Assembly: GCA_913778085.1 (NCBI GenBank)
Contig: CAJYXJ010000029.1
Span: 1-53,681 of the forward strand
Direction of reading: 5' to 3'
Source of the DNA: an uncultured Chryseobacterium sp.
GTDB lineage: Bacteria > Bacteroidota > Bacteroidia > Flavobacteriales > Weeksellaceae
Length of the DNA: 53,681 nucleotides
In this document: positions 43,344-52,067 of the stretch, in pieces
Numbering within the stretch: the stretch's first letter is position 1
Layout: each line of letters opens with the position of its first letter
Notes under the pieces: model-generated
The model's database searches: none
What the model was told of the DNA's origin: nothing
Seen by the model: the letters and a program-made list of their open reading frames with translations, nothing else
Translations under genes and position numbers: made by a program

Positions 43344-44510
43344 CTACAGACTCAGGAAGGCATATCCGAAAGACAGCACGGAAATAATAATCCCGGCCAT
43401 AAAAATCTGATAAGTGATCGATAGCAGCCTGTACTTCCGGTCCAGCACTTTTCCCAGATAATACAGATCCTTTACCATGGAATCGTAGATATAATCACGG
43501 TCTTTGATCAGGATATTCATCGCTGAATGATAATCATCAAACATCATCCGGTTAAAATTTCCGAAGAATAAGAGATTAACCTTCCGGTCGGCAACATCCT
43601 GGGCGGTAAACCTTACCTTTGTTACATTCGGCTTGGTCGATAAAATGGCAAAAATGATCGTTAGTACACTTGACACCAGGAGGATAAAGCTCGGAATAAT
43701 AAGATGTGAATTTTTAGGTGCATCCAGTTTTGGAACCAATACGGAAAGGCAGACCGAAATGATAATCGCATTCACCGATAAAAGGATATTCGCTTTGCTG
43801 TCGGCAATATCGCTCAGCCGGGTATGATTGCCCAGGGTAACCCGGAATAAGGTATCTACGCTACGGTCGGACTTCGGTTCTTTTTCTTTTTTGCTTTCGG
43901 CAGATTCTTTCCTGTCATCATCCTTATCAAGCTTTTTTTTGATTTTCTTAATGTTTTTTTCTTTCAGGGGCTGCCAGTGCTGCTTCGCATAATCCGTGTA
44001 AAACCGATGTCTGTTTTTCAGCATATCGAGATTACCGGCATTCCATTCGTCGTTGGAATAGCACCGTACATTTGTCAGCTCCCACTCTTTTCGCAGTGCA
44101 TCGGAAATATCATTGTAATCACGGCTTGCAAAATGGCTGTAATCGGCATCTTTTACGATTTCTTCCAGAAGATTTTTGGGTTCATAGGTAATTTTGGTAG
44201 CCAGGATCAGCTGTGAAACCTCAGCAATATCATCTTCAGGATACCCTTCATTTTGAAGAAAGTCTTTTGCAATTTTTACTCCCGCTTCCTCATGGTCTTT
44301 AGCACATTCTATATACCCCGTATCATGGAACCACATCGCCAGCAGCACTTTCTCCTGATCTTTCTCCGAAACTTCCGTATTCCTGAGGATCTCCTCTGCT
44401 TTATTTACTGTGAACGTAGTATGTATGAAATTATGGTAAAAATATACCGAAGATAGTTTATCTTTGAATAGGCTTTCCACATAATCTTTGGCCTTGTGTA
44501 AAATATTCAT
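43344..44510 (-). CDS. HD-domain protein fused to Pycsar-type TM effector (DUF5706)
   Basis: 388 residues from ATG at 44510 (a GTG sits one codon upstream; numbering here counts that GTG as 1). The N-terminal HD phosphohydrolase domain has H27/H31 (YHNFIHT), the HD pair 63-64 (WFHDTGYIE), H74-E75, and KDAD at 122-125. A lysine/glutamate-rich linker lies at about 180-220. The C-terminal part (about 225-389) matches the Pycsar effector TM domain: RVTLGNHTRLSDIADSKANILLSVNAIII, then a second helix, a 'KVNLLFFGNF' segment and a final helix pair. In Pycsar systems such TM proteins sense cyclic CMP/UMP and damage the membrane. No uridylate or cytidylate cyclase gene is adjacent. It is divergent from the next gene with only 27 bases between. 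Confidence 0.85.
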   Translation of the reverse strand: MNILHKAKDYVESLFKDKLSSVYFYHNFIHTTFTVNKAEEILRNTEVSEKDQEKVLLAMWFHDTGYIECAKDHEEAGVKIAKDFLQNEGYPEDDIAEVSQLILATKITYEPKNLLEEIVKDADYSHFASRDYNDISDALRKEWELTNVRCYSNDEWNAGNLDMLKNRHRFYTDYAKQHWQPLKEKNIKKIKKKLDKDDDRKESAESKKEKEPKSDRSVDTLFRVTLGNHTRLSDIADSKANILLSVNAIIISVCLSVLVPKLDAPKNSHLIIPSFILLVSSVLTIIFAILSTKPNVTKVRFTAQDVADRKVNLLFFGNFNRMMFDDYHSAMNILIKDRDYIYDSMVKDLYYLGKVLDRKYRLLSITYQIFMAGIIISVLSFGYAFLSL

Positions 44511-44537
44511 CACCGATGATTTTATTAATGTAAATTT

Positions 44538-47500
44538 ATGAATTTATACTTGAAAACGCATCTAAAAAATACTTCCGTTGCTCTCAGGCTTTTTTTGTCT
44601 GCCGGAGTTCTGTATTCATGCGCAACATATAACGTAAAAAAAGGCAAAAACTTATCCGAGGTAAGCCGCTCCGGAATTCGGTCCGGAAACGATTATAAGC
44701 TTTTCCTCGTGGGTGATGCGGGCAATTCGGACGGCCCTCAGGGACAACGGACCCTGGAGATGCTGAAACACCAGCTGGACAGTGCCGGCACGAATTCCAT
44801 ACTGATTTTCCTGGGTGATAACATTTACCCGAAAGGAATGCCGGAAAAATCCGACAAGAACTATGAAACGGCTAAAAAGAAACTGGAAGCCCAGCTGGCC
44901 ATCACAAAGAACTTCAAAGGGAGAACCCTGGTGATTCCCGGGAACCACGACTGGTACAGCGGGCTTGAAGGCATCAAAGCACAGGAAGATTTCGTAAAAG
45001 ATTATCTGAATGACAAAAAGGCTTTTCTTCCTAAAAATTCCTGCCCGATTGATGACATCAGCTTAACCAAAGACATCAAACTGATCGTAATCGATTCGGA
45101 ATGGGCACTTTTGAACTGGGATAAATACCCCGGCATCAACAAAGACTGTGACATCAAAACCCGCGAAGACCTTTTCGTGGAGTTCAAAGACTTAATCAAT
45201 AAAAACCAGGATAAAAGGATTATCGTTGCGATGCACCATCCGCTGATCAGCAGCGGAACCCATGCAGGATTCACGTCTGCACGATCCAATCTCTATCCTT
45301 TCAGAAGCAGAATTCCGGCACCCGGCGTCGCCAGTCTTCTGAATGTGGCAAGAAGCGCTTCAGGAGCCAGCCCGGAGGACATCAACAGTCAGCATTATGC
45401 AAATCTGGCCGGTCGCATCCGAAGCATCGTCCAGGATAAGGAAAACATCATCTTTGTTTCAGGACACGACCACAACCTGCAGTATCATAAAAGCCGCAAC
45501 ATCCGGCAGATCGTCAGCGGTGCCGGATCTAAAGTAGACCCGGCTTCAATAAGGGAAAACACCGACTTTTCTTACGGCGGCAGCGGTTTTGCCGTATTAA
45601 ACCTCAGGAAAGACCAAAGCTCCGATGTGGAATATTTTTCGACCAAAGACAGTATCCTGCAAAGCCTTTCCCATATCCAGGTGATGGACAAGCCTAAAGA
45701 TTTTGTAAACAATTATCCCGATTCCTTTCCTGCCACCGTTACCTCTACCATTTATCCTGATCGATTAACCCAAAAAGGAAAGTTCTATACCTGGCTATGG
45801 GGCAAACATTACCGGAAATACTACAGCCTGCCGGTTGAAGCGCCGACGGCCGATATTTCCACGCTGGACGGCGGCTATACGCCTTTCCGCGAAGGCGGCG
45901 GGAACCAGTCGAACAGCTTAAGGCTGAAAGCGAAGGACGGACAGGAATTCGTGATGCGCGGCGTAAAGAAAAGTGCCGTCCGCTTCCTCAACAACATGGC
46001 GTTTAGGAAAAGTACTTTCGGAAATGAGCTGGACAATACCTTTCCGGAAAGGTTCCTGCTTGATTTCTATACCACCAACCATCCTTTTACTCCTTTTGCC
46101 GTCGGGAATATGGCCGACAAGATCGATCTTTATCACAGCAATCCCAGGTTATTCTACATTCCCAAGCAGAAGGCTTTAGGAGAATACAACCAGCACTACG
46201 GTGATGAGCTGTACATGATCGAAGAACGCTTTTCATCCGACCCGAAAACACTGGCCTCCCTAGATAACGCAAAAGACATTGTCTCTACAGACGACGTCCT
46301 GAAAAATTTCAATAAAAGCTATAAATATTCCGTTGATCAGGAAACCTATATCCGCGCGCGGATCTTTGATATGCTGATTGGCGACTGGGACCGGCATGCC
46401 GACCAGTGGAAATGGGCAGAATACAAAGACGGCGACAAAGTCCTGTACAAACCGATTCCGAGAGACCGGGACCAGGCTTTCAGTAATTACGATGGAACAG
46501 CCTTTAAGGTGATCATGAACATCCCGGCGATCCGCCACATGAAGACTTTTAAGGACGACCTTAAAAACGTAAAATGGTTTTCCATGGAACCCTACCCGCT
46601 GGATCTGGTTTTCCTGAAGGGTGCTACCGAAGCGGACTGGGCGGCACAGGCGAAATATATCCAGGAGCATCTTACGGATCAGGATATCGATGAAGCCTTC
46701 AAAAATTTACCGAAAGAAGTGCAGGATGAAACCCTTGCCGGTATTCAGCAAAAATTAAAATCAAGAAAAGCAAAACTCGGGACTTATGCTTCCCAATATT
46801 ATGATGTGCTCCAGAAAAAAGTACCGTTGGCAGGAACGGTTCATCCCGATAAATTCGTGATCACAAAAACCGGGAATACCGTTAATGTAAAGCAGTACAA
46901 ATTAGATAAAAAGAAAGAAAATCCGGAATTGGTTTTCGAAAAGACCTACGACGATTCCAAAACCAAAGAACTCTGGATCTACGGACTTGAAGATGATGAT
47001 ATCTACGAAGTTTCCGGTGACGGCAGACCGAAGATGAATATCCGCCTGATCGGGGGCTACAATCATGATACTTACAATATAGCAGACGGCAGCAAGGTAA
47101 AGATTTACGATTTTAAATCCCAGAAAAACACCTACCATACCCAAGGTGCCTCCAAGCATATTTCTGATGATTACAACGTCAATACCTACGATTATAAGCA
47201 TCCGAAATACAATTTCTTTGCCGGCTACCCGAATGCCAACTTCAATCCGGACGACGGCGTGATTCTGGGTGTGGTGGCCAACTATACGGTAAATAATTTC
47301 ATCCGCGATCCGTTTACGCAGAAACATACCCTAAGGGCAAATATGTATACGGCAACAGGCGGATTCAATGTCGGATATAAAGGCGTCTTTAAGAAAGCCA
47401 TCGGAGGCTGGGATGCCGGAATCGATGCTTCCTATACCACTCCGTTTTTTGCAAGAACCTTTTTCGGGCTGGGCAATGAAACCGTATATGACGAAGAAGC

Positions 47501-48254
47501 GGTGGACCGCGATTACAACCGGGTAAGGATTTCACAGTTCAAATTTGCGCCTTCCGTTTCCACCACCGGCTGGAACGGATTGAGACACCAGTTCCAGCTG
47601 AATTTCGAACAGGCAAAAGTACAGAGAAACGACGACCGTTTTATTGCCGTTTCCCCGGACGTGAACCCTGACGTTTTCAACGGGCAGAAGTTTGCCGGAG
47701 CCAATTATACCTTCGGATTCAGAAACATCGACAATACCGCCTTCCCTACCCTCGGGCTGGAGCTGTCCCTGAACGCAGGATGGAAAGCAAATGTATCGGA
47801 ATTCAAACAGAATTTCGCTTCGCTTCAGGGAACGCTGAATATCTTTCACCGGATCGATAAACGCGGAAAATTCGTTCTGGCCAATTCAGCCAATGCCATG
47901 ATCATCAACAACAATAATTTTGAATTCTACCAGGCCGCAGCCATCGGCGGAAACAACAAAATGCGGGCTTACCGGAACGAAAGGTTTGCCGGAAAATCCT
48001 ATGTCGTAAACAATACCGAAGTCCGTTGGGATTTCGGGCGCATCAGAAACAGGATCGCTCCTGCAAACATGGGGATCCTGATCGGCTATGACCTCGGAAG
48101 GGTCTGGATGGACCGCGAATCATCCGATAAATGGCATCAGGGCGTAGGTGCCGGATTCTGGCTCAACATCCTGGAAATGTTCTCCGCAAGGGTGGATTAT
48201 TTTACAGGAGAAGACGGCGGCAGGATTTCAGGCGGTGTAGGGCTGGCATTTTGA
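44538..48254 (+). CDS. Metallophosphoesterase fused to outer-membrane barrel, lipoprotein
   Basis: 1238 residues. N-terminal signal with a lipobox (VLYSC, Cys28). A calcineurin-like phosphoesterase domain covers about 50-380 with all five motifs: LVGDAGN (D60), FLGDNIYPKG, IPGNHDWYSG, MHHPLISSG, SGHDHNLQYH. A middle region (about 440-860) has DMLIGDWDRHADQWKW and PRDRDQAFSNYDG, like GWT/kinase-like secreted modules. From about 890 the sequence is a beta barrel (YTVNNFIRDPFTQKHTLRANMYTATGGFNVGYKGVF, split: NFIRDPFTQK, HTLRANMY) ending GGVGLAF, as in D15/surface-antigen barrels. It would place a phosphatase at the outer membrane. The likely substrates are phosphoesters from outside the cell. 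Confidence 0.88.
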   Translation: MNLYLKTHLKNTSVALRLFLSAGVLYSCATYNVKKGKNLSEVSRSGIRSGNDYKLFLVGDAGNSDGPQGQRTLEMLKHQLDSAGTNSILIFLGDNIYPKGMPEKSDKNYETAKKKLEAQLAITKNFKGRTLVIPGNHDWYSGLEGIKAQEDFVKDYLNDKKAFLPKNSCPIDDISLTKDIKLIVIDSEWALLNWDKYPGINKDCDIKTREDLFVEFKDLINKNQDKRIIVAMHHPLISSGTHAGFTSARSNLYPFRSRIPAPGVASLLNVARSASGASPEDINSQHYANLAGRIRSIVQDKENIIFVSGHDHNLQYHKSRNIRQIVSGAGSKVDPASIRENTDFSYGGSGFAVLNLRKDQSSDVEYFSTKDSILQSLSHIQVMDKPKDFVNNYPDSFPATVTSTIYPDRLTQKGKFYTWLWGKHYRKYYSLPVEAPTADISTLDGGYTPFREGGGNQSNSLRLKAKDGQEFVMRGVKKSAVRFLNNMAFRKSTFGNELDNTFPERFLLDFYTTNHPFTPFAVGNMADKIDLYHSNPRLFYIPKQKALGEYNQHYGDELYMIEERFSSDPKTLASLDNAKDIVSTDDVLKNFNKSYKYSVDQETYIRARIFDMLIGDWDRHADQWKWAEYKDGDKVLYKPIPRDRDQAFSNYDGTAFKVIMNIPAIRHMKTFKDDLKNVKWFSMEPYPLDLVFLKGATEADWAAQAKYIQEHLTDQDIDEAFKNLPKEVQDETLAGIQQKLKSRKAKLGTYASQYYDVLQKKVPLAGTVHPDKFVITKTGNTVNVKQYKLDKKKENPELVFEKTYDDSKTKELWIYGLEDDDIYEVSGDGRPKMNIRLIGGYNHDTYNIADGSKVKIYDFKSQKNTYHTQGASKHISDDYNVNTYDYKHPKYNFFAGYPNANFNPDDGVILGVVANYTVNNFIRDPFTQKHTLRANMYTATGGFNVGYKGVFKKAIGGWDAGIDASYTTPFFARTFFGLGNETVYDEEAVDRDYNRVRISQFKFAPSVSTTGWNGLRHQFQLNFEQAKVQRNDDRFIAVSPDVNPDVFNGQKFAGANYTFGFRNIDNTAFPTLGLELSLNAGWKANVSEFKQNFASLQGTLNIFHRIDKRGKFVLANSANAMIINNNNFEFYQAAAIGGNNKMRAYRNERFAGKSYVVNNTEVRWDFGRIRNRIAPANMGILIGYDLGRVWMDRESSDKWHQGVGAGFWLNILEMFSARVDYFTGEDGGRISGGVGLAF

Positions 48255-48258
48255 TTTA

Positions 48259-48300
48259 TTAGCAATTAGCAATTAGCAATTAGCAATTAGCAATTAGCAA
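48259..48300. repeat. Six perfect tandem copies of TTAGCAA
   Basis: 42 bases made of exactly six TTAGCAA units, starting five bases after the stop codon of the metallophosphoesterase gene. Copy number would be expected to vary between strains by slippage. The unit resembles the words found in the nuoC-nuoD spacer. Confidence 0.95.
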
Positions 48301-48392
48301 AATTAATTTATGGCAGGGTAAAAAAATAACCTTGCTATATTTTTATGTTAAAATTCAGACAAACAAAAACTGCAAAATCAGTGTGAGATTTA

Positions 48393-48550
48393 TTTAACGC
48401 AAAGCTTTTATCCTTCAGGATGAATATTCTAAGGCGGCAAAGAAGGAATCAGCAAGCTGATTGATGAAGGTTACGTCTGCTTCGCGCAGCAGACTTGTCT
48501 GCCTTTGCTCCCTAAAATCAGCGGTATGACACTTCCATCTTTGCGTTAAA
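48393..48550. repeat. 158-base element bounded by 12-base inverted repeats
   Basis: TTTAACGCAAAG at 48393-48404 and its exact complement CTTTGCGTTAAA at 48539-48550. Inside is another hairpin (GTCTGCT / AGCAGAC near 48474-48493). The flanks share a direct repeat: GCAAAATCAGTGTGAG near 48372 and GCAAAATCTGCGTGAG near 48578. There is no coding frame. It looks like a miniature mobile element or a relic of one. The rest of 48301-48648 holds nothing else I recognise. Confidence 0.65.
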
Positions 48551-48648
48551 AAACCCACAAACAAATCTGTGCAATCTGCAAAATCTGCGTGAGGTATTTT
48601 TTTTGCGTTGAAAAATTTCTGCAGCCAAACGATGAGCCAGAGCTGATT

Positions 48649-49521
48649 TTATTTCAGATTAAACCGATACACATTTCCGCCGGTTTTCTTGTCCTTTTCA
48701 TCAGCGATCATCAAAGTATGGTCGTCAAAAAAGACAACGGCTTCTTTCTGGGAATTGTGGTTTAGTGATACGGTGCGGATCTTTGCTTTACTGAAATCAT
48801 CAGGGCTAAAACCAGTCAGCACCCGGATGTTTTTGTGGTTTAATAAAACGATCTGGTTTTTGGTGCTGTTGACAGCAGCGGAAGTAATGGCGGCATCGCT
48901 GTATCCGCCTTTCAGCTTCAGTTTTCCTACTAATTGAGCTTGAAAGTCGCCCGGCTGATTCGGAACTTTAAAAACGAGAAACGTTCCGTCGAAGCCTTTG
49001 CTCCGGTTTTTGGTAAACAGGTAAAAATTTCCGTCCATCTCTATAAAAGCTTCACAGTCGTACAGCAGGTTTGATTTTTTAGGTGGAAATTCCGTCTGTC
49101 CTTCATAATGGAATTTCGTTTCCTGGATCATCCGGGTTGATTTCTGATCAGCATTTTTAAGATCAATTTTTAGAATCGACAAGTTCTGCCGGTCGTTGTC
49201 ATTGTTGCCGAAATCGCCGATGTACAGGTTCCCCCGGGCATCTGCCGTAATATCTTCCCAGTCGTGGTTCTCTGCATTTTCCACCAATACATCTGCCACT
49301 AATTTTCCCTGCAGGTTTAAGCCATACACCACGTTTTTGTTTCCCTGGTCTTCAATGGTCCAAAGGGTTTTCTTATCCGGAGACAAGGCCATTCCGGAAA
49401 CTTCCTTCAGCTTTTTAGGCAAAGAAAATTTCACTTCCAATTCATCGGTTGCAGATGAATCCTGAGCTTTCGGGTTGCAGCTCCACAGGAAAAATGCAGA
49501 AACAATTACAGCACGCCACAT
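48649..49521 (-). CDS. Predicted lipoprotein, propeller-like
   Basis: 290 residues. Signal peptide MWRAVIVSAFFLWSC with lipobox Cys15. The mature part has repeated beta units such as EVSGMALSPDKKTLWTIEDQGN, WEDITADARGNLYIGDFGNND, and ITSAAVNSTKNQIVLLNHKN, like SdiA-regulated/SMP-30-type propellers. Function is unknown. It starts two bases after the FUSC gene stop, so it is the third gene of the mazG-FUSC operon. Confidence 0.75.
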   Translation of the reverse strand: MWRAVIVSAFFLWSCNPKAQDSSATDELEVKFSLPKKLKEVSGMALSPDKKTLWTIEDQGNKNVVYGLNLQGKLVADVLVENAENHDWEDITADARGNLYIGDFGNNDNDRQNLSILKIDLKNADQKSTRMIQETKFHYEGQTEFPPKKSNLLYDCEAFIEMDGNFYLFTKNRSKGFDGTFLVFKVPNQPGDFQAQLVGKLKLKGGYSDAAITSAAVNSTKNQIVLLNHKNIRVLTGFSPDDFSKAKIRTVSLNHNSQKEAVVFFDDHTLMIADEKDKKTGGNVYRFNLK

Positions 49522-49523
49522 AT

Positions 49524-50603
49524 TTATTTTTTTAATTTTTTAAACTGAAAATAAGAGAACCTTATATTTTTCTCTAAGTTATTAATAATCTGTTGATGGT
49601 GGAGGAAAAATCCTGCTGCGAGACCGATCAGGCTTCCAATGATGGTATCGATAAGCCGGGCCTGCATCAGGTTGCCGACGTTATGGGGCGCACCGCTAGC
49701 CGTTTCTGCCAGAAGAATCGTCAGCGGCGTTATAAAGATAACCGCCAGTCCGTAATTTCTTACTACTAAAAATTCGATAATAAACTGCAAGACCGTAATC
49801 AGGATGATCATCGTCATTTTATCGGGATTCAGTAAGAGAATCAGCCAGACCAGTCCGATGCCGATAAAAGTCCCCAGGATCCGGTGGGTATTCCGCTGCC
49901 TTACGTGTTCGAAATTCCGTCCCTGGACGATGGCCACGGCGGCAATGGAAATCCAGTAGGTGTTTTTAAATTCCAGCAGATGGCCGATGATCAGCGTCAG
50001 AGCCATAAAAAACCCGATGACGGTACTTTCCACGAATTTAGTATACCTCCTTTTGTTAAAGGTCCTCCGCGGAACCATGACGACTTCACTTTTTTCAACA
50101 AAAACGGAGTAGAGGAAGGCCAGTGAGCAGGACAGGATAGCTCCCATCGCCACAAGGCCGACCCTTAAAGGGATCAGTCCGGGATCAAACGGGTACGTAC
50201 TTGCCATTGCCGCTACCATGATAAAGAAAAAATTGCCGGGCGGCGGGATTTTAAAATAGGACGAAATAAAATGGGCCAGGAAAGAAATCACAGCCACCGA
50301 CAAAGCAGCAAAATAAATATTGAATCCGAAAAAGGAACTTACGGTAAATGAAAACACAATCCCGAAAGCACAGACCGTAAGATGGATCATCCGTTGAACC
50401 ATCGGGGCTGAAGTAAAATATAAGATCGTTAAAGCGCCCAGGCTGGAAAGTGCGCCGTAGTTCGGCTTTCCCAGGAAATAACCGATGAACAGGCAGCTGC
50501 CGATGCACAGTGCCGCAAGAAAAGGAAAGTGCCATTTCCTTTCCGTCTGTTTGATTTCCAGCAGGTACTGAAACCGGTGATGGAGCGGATTGTTCACTTT
50601 CAT
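49524..50603 (-). CDS. FUSC-family membrane protein
   Basis: 359 residues. About ten hydrophobic helices (for example WHFPFLAALCIGSCLFIGYFLG, YWISIAAVAIVQGRNFEHVRQRNTHRILGTFIGIG, IIGSLIGLAAGF). The 'R.RNTHRILGTFIG' segment is typical of FUSC/AaeB-like efflux proteins. It is shorter than the full fusaric-acid transporters (about 650). Its ATG directly follows the mazG TAA, so translation is coupled. It may export organic acids or similar compounds. Confidence 0.8.
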   Translation of the reverse strand: MKVNNPLHHRFQYLLEIKQTERKWHFPFLAALCIGSCLFIGYFLGKPNYGALSSLGALTILYFTSAPMVQRMIHLTVCAFGIVFSFTVSSFFGFNIYFAALSVAVISFLAHFISSYFKIPPPGNFFFIMVAAMASTYPFDPGLIPLRVGLVAMGAILSCSLAFLYSVFVEKSEVVMVPRRTFNKRRYTKFVESTVIGFFMALTLIIGHLLEFKNTYWISIAAVAIVQGRNFEHVRQRNTHRILGTFIGIGLVWLILLLNPDKMTMIILITVLQFIIEFLVVRNYGLAVIFITPLTILLAETASGAPHNVGNLMQARLIDTIIGSLIGLAAGFFLHHQQIINNLEKNIRFSYFQFKKLKK

Positions 50604-51371
50604 TTATTGCAGGTGTTTGGCTTGTTCCCAAAGGACATCCATTTCCTCCAGCGACAGATCCGCAAGATGGACCTCCTGCTCTGCAGCCAGGGTTTCCATT
50701 TTCTGAAATCTTGAAATGAATTTGAGATTGGTCCTTTCCAGTGCCGAATCCGGATTAATCCCTGAGATTCTCGCATAGTTGATCAATGAGAAAAAGACAT
50801 CGCCCAACTCCTGCTCTTTTTTAACAGGATCGGTTTCTTCATGAAATTCGCGGATTTCTTCATCCACTTTTTTCCAGGCATCTTCCGCATCATGGAACTC
50901 GAACCCGATGCCTTTCACCTTATCCTGGATGCGGTAAGCTTTTACCATACTTGGCAGGCTTTTCGGGACACCGCCCAGAATGGAGGTGTTGCCTTCTTTC
51001 AGCTTCAGCTTTTCCCAGTTCTGCTTTACCTCTTCTTCATCTTTCACCTCGGTATCCCCGTAGATGTGGGGATGCCTGAAAATTAACTTTTCGTTTAAGG
51101 CATTGATGACATCGGCAATATCAAAGCTTTCTTTTTCAGAACCGATTTTTGCATAGAAGACCAGGTGCAGCAGAACGTCGCCGAGTTCTTTTTTAATCTC
51201 CTGAAGATCGTTCTGTAAAATCGCATCCGAAAGTTCATAAGTTTCCTCCAGCGTCAGATGCCGGAGCGATTCCAGGGTCTGCTTTTGGTCCCACGGGCAC
51301 TTTTCTCGCAGATCGTCCATTATATCCAGTAGTCTTCCGAAAGCTTCCAGCTTTTCCTGTTTGGTATTCAT
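50604..51371 (-). CDS. mazG: Nucleoside triphosphate pyrophosphohydrolase
   Basis: 255 residues from MNTKQEK (a TTG start five codons upstream is less likely). Two MazG units: LREKCPWDQKQTLESLRHLTLEETYELSDAI with the metal-binding Glu and Asp residues, followed by KKELGDVLLHLVFYAKI, and a second unit at about 155-225 (KKVDEEIREFHEE, EQELGDVFFSLINYARI). It removes abnormal NTPs and takes part in stringent-response control. A TAAATTTG box lies 22 bases upstream. It is the first gene of a three-gene operon. Confidence 0.93.
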   Translation of the reverse strand: MNTKQEKLEAFGRLLDIMDDLREKCPWDQKQTLESLRHLTLEETYELSDAILQNDLQEIKKELGDVLLHLVFYAKIGSEKESFDIADVINALNEKLIFRHPHIYGDTEVKDEEEVKQNWEKLKLKEGNTSILGGVPKSLPSMVKAYRIQDKVKGIGFEFHDAEDAWKKVDEEIREFHEETDPVKKEQELGDVFFSLINYARISGINPDSALERTNLKFISRFQKMETLAAEQEVHLADLSLEEMDVLWEQAKHLQ

Positions 51372-51393
51372 AGTTTGGGAATTCAAAGTCGTA

Positions 51394-51401
51394 CAAATTT
51401 A
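51394..51401 (-). promoter_or_regulatory. Predicted -7 element of the mazG operon
   Basis: On the minus strand TAAATTTG, a full TAnnTTTG match, 22 bases before the ATG at 51371. No good -33 box is seen. Confidence 0.5.
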
Positions 51402-52067
51402 AGGTAAATATTCTGTTCCGTTCTTTTGTCCCGGAACAAAAAGAACGAAAAGATCAAACTAAAAAATACCCTGAAATTGCCATGAAGTATTCTGATCATG
51501 AAGTTTCCAACGCAGGTACAAAATCTGCTGTCTGAGGAAGGAAAATTGATTTTACAAAAAAACATCTATGATAATCAACAATTTATATTACTTTCAAATA
51601 TTTTAAAGAAGAAAATAGTGAATCTGGTTTCTTCAGACTGTCCTTTTTTTATCCTTTTTTATCAGATTCCTGTCCCAAAACTGTCCTTATTTTTTTGTAA
51701 TGCCTACCTGATAATTCATTTATTTGTATAAAAATATTTTACCTACATGATCATCTTAAATTCAAAGTTTTGGAGAGCTGTACGCATTTGTTTAAAAAAC
51801 AAAATTCCTCTGAAATTACAAGATATCAAATCTGTTATGGACACCATACATTGAACTGTACAACCTGAGCCGGCATGATAAGAAGATTCTGAAAACACGA
51901 AGCAGCCTGCAGAAATTAAATAAGAATAATTGAGCAGATATTCCTCATCAATAAACCTTTTATTTTTCATCAATACCCTAAAACAATCAACAGCCAGGCT
52001 TAGGTTTTTCATAACAGGCAAGAGAAAAAAGAAATATATACATTTTTATACAAGATAAAATTAGAAC
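51402..52067. other. AT-rich intergenic region, no supportable gene
   Basis: 666 bases. Near 51413-51446 there is an imperfect inverted repeat (GTTCCGTTCTTTTGT against ACAAAAAGAAC). Two short frames exist, plus 51498-51731 and minus 51743-52021, but neither has a recognisable domain, promoter or terminator. I see no RNA gene. Confidence 0.5.

Noticed and set aside
43344-44510. Complete Pycsar defence system
   Set aside because: Only the effector-type domain is present. The neighbours are a GAF protein and a metallophosphoesterase, and no cyclase is seen in the window.
51498-51731. 77-residue plus-strand frame (MKFPTQVQNLLSEE...)
   Set aside because: The first ~44 residues look mildly protein-like, but the end is low-complexity hydrophobic and has no support from context. 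It may be a decayed fragment.
51743-52021. 92-residue minus-strand frame (MPVMKNLSLAVDC...)
   Set aside because: Contains several cysteines and could be a small gene, but there is no recognisable family, promoter or terminator, and the region is otherwise non-coding. Left as intergenic.
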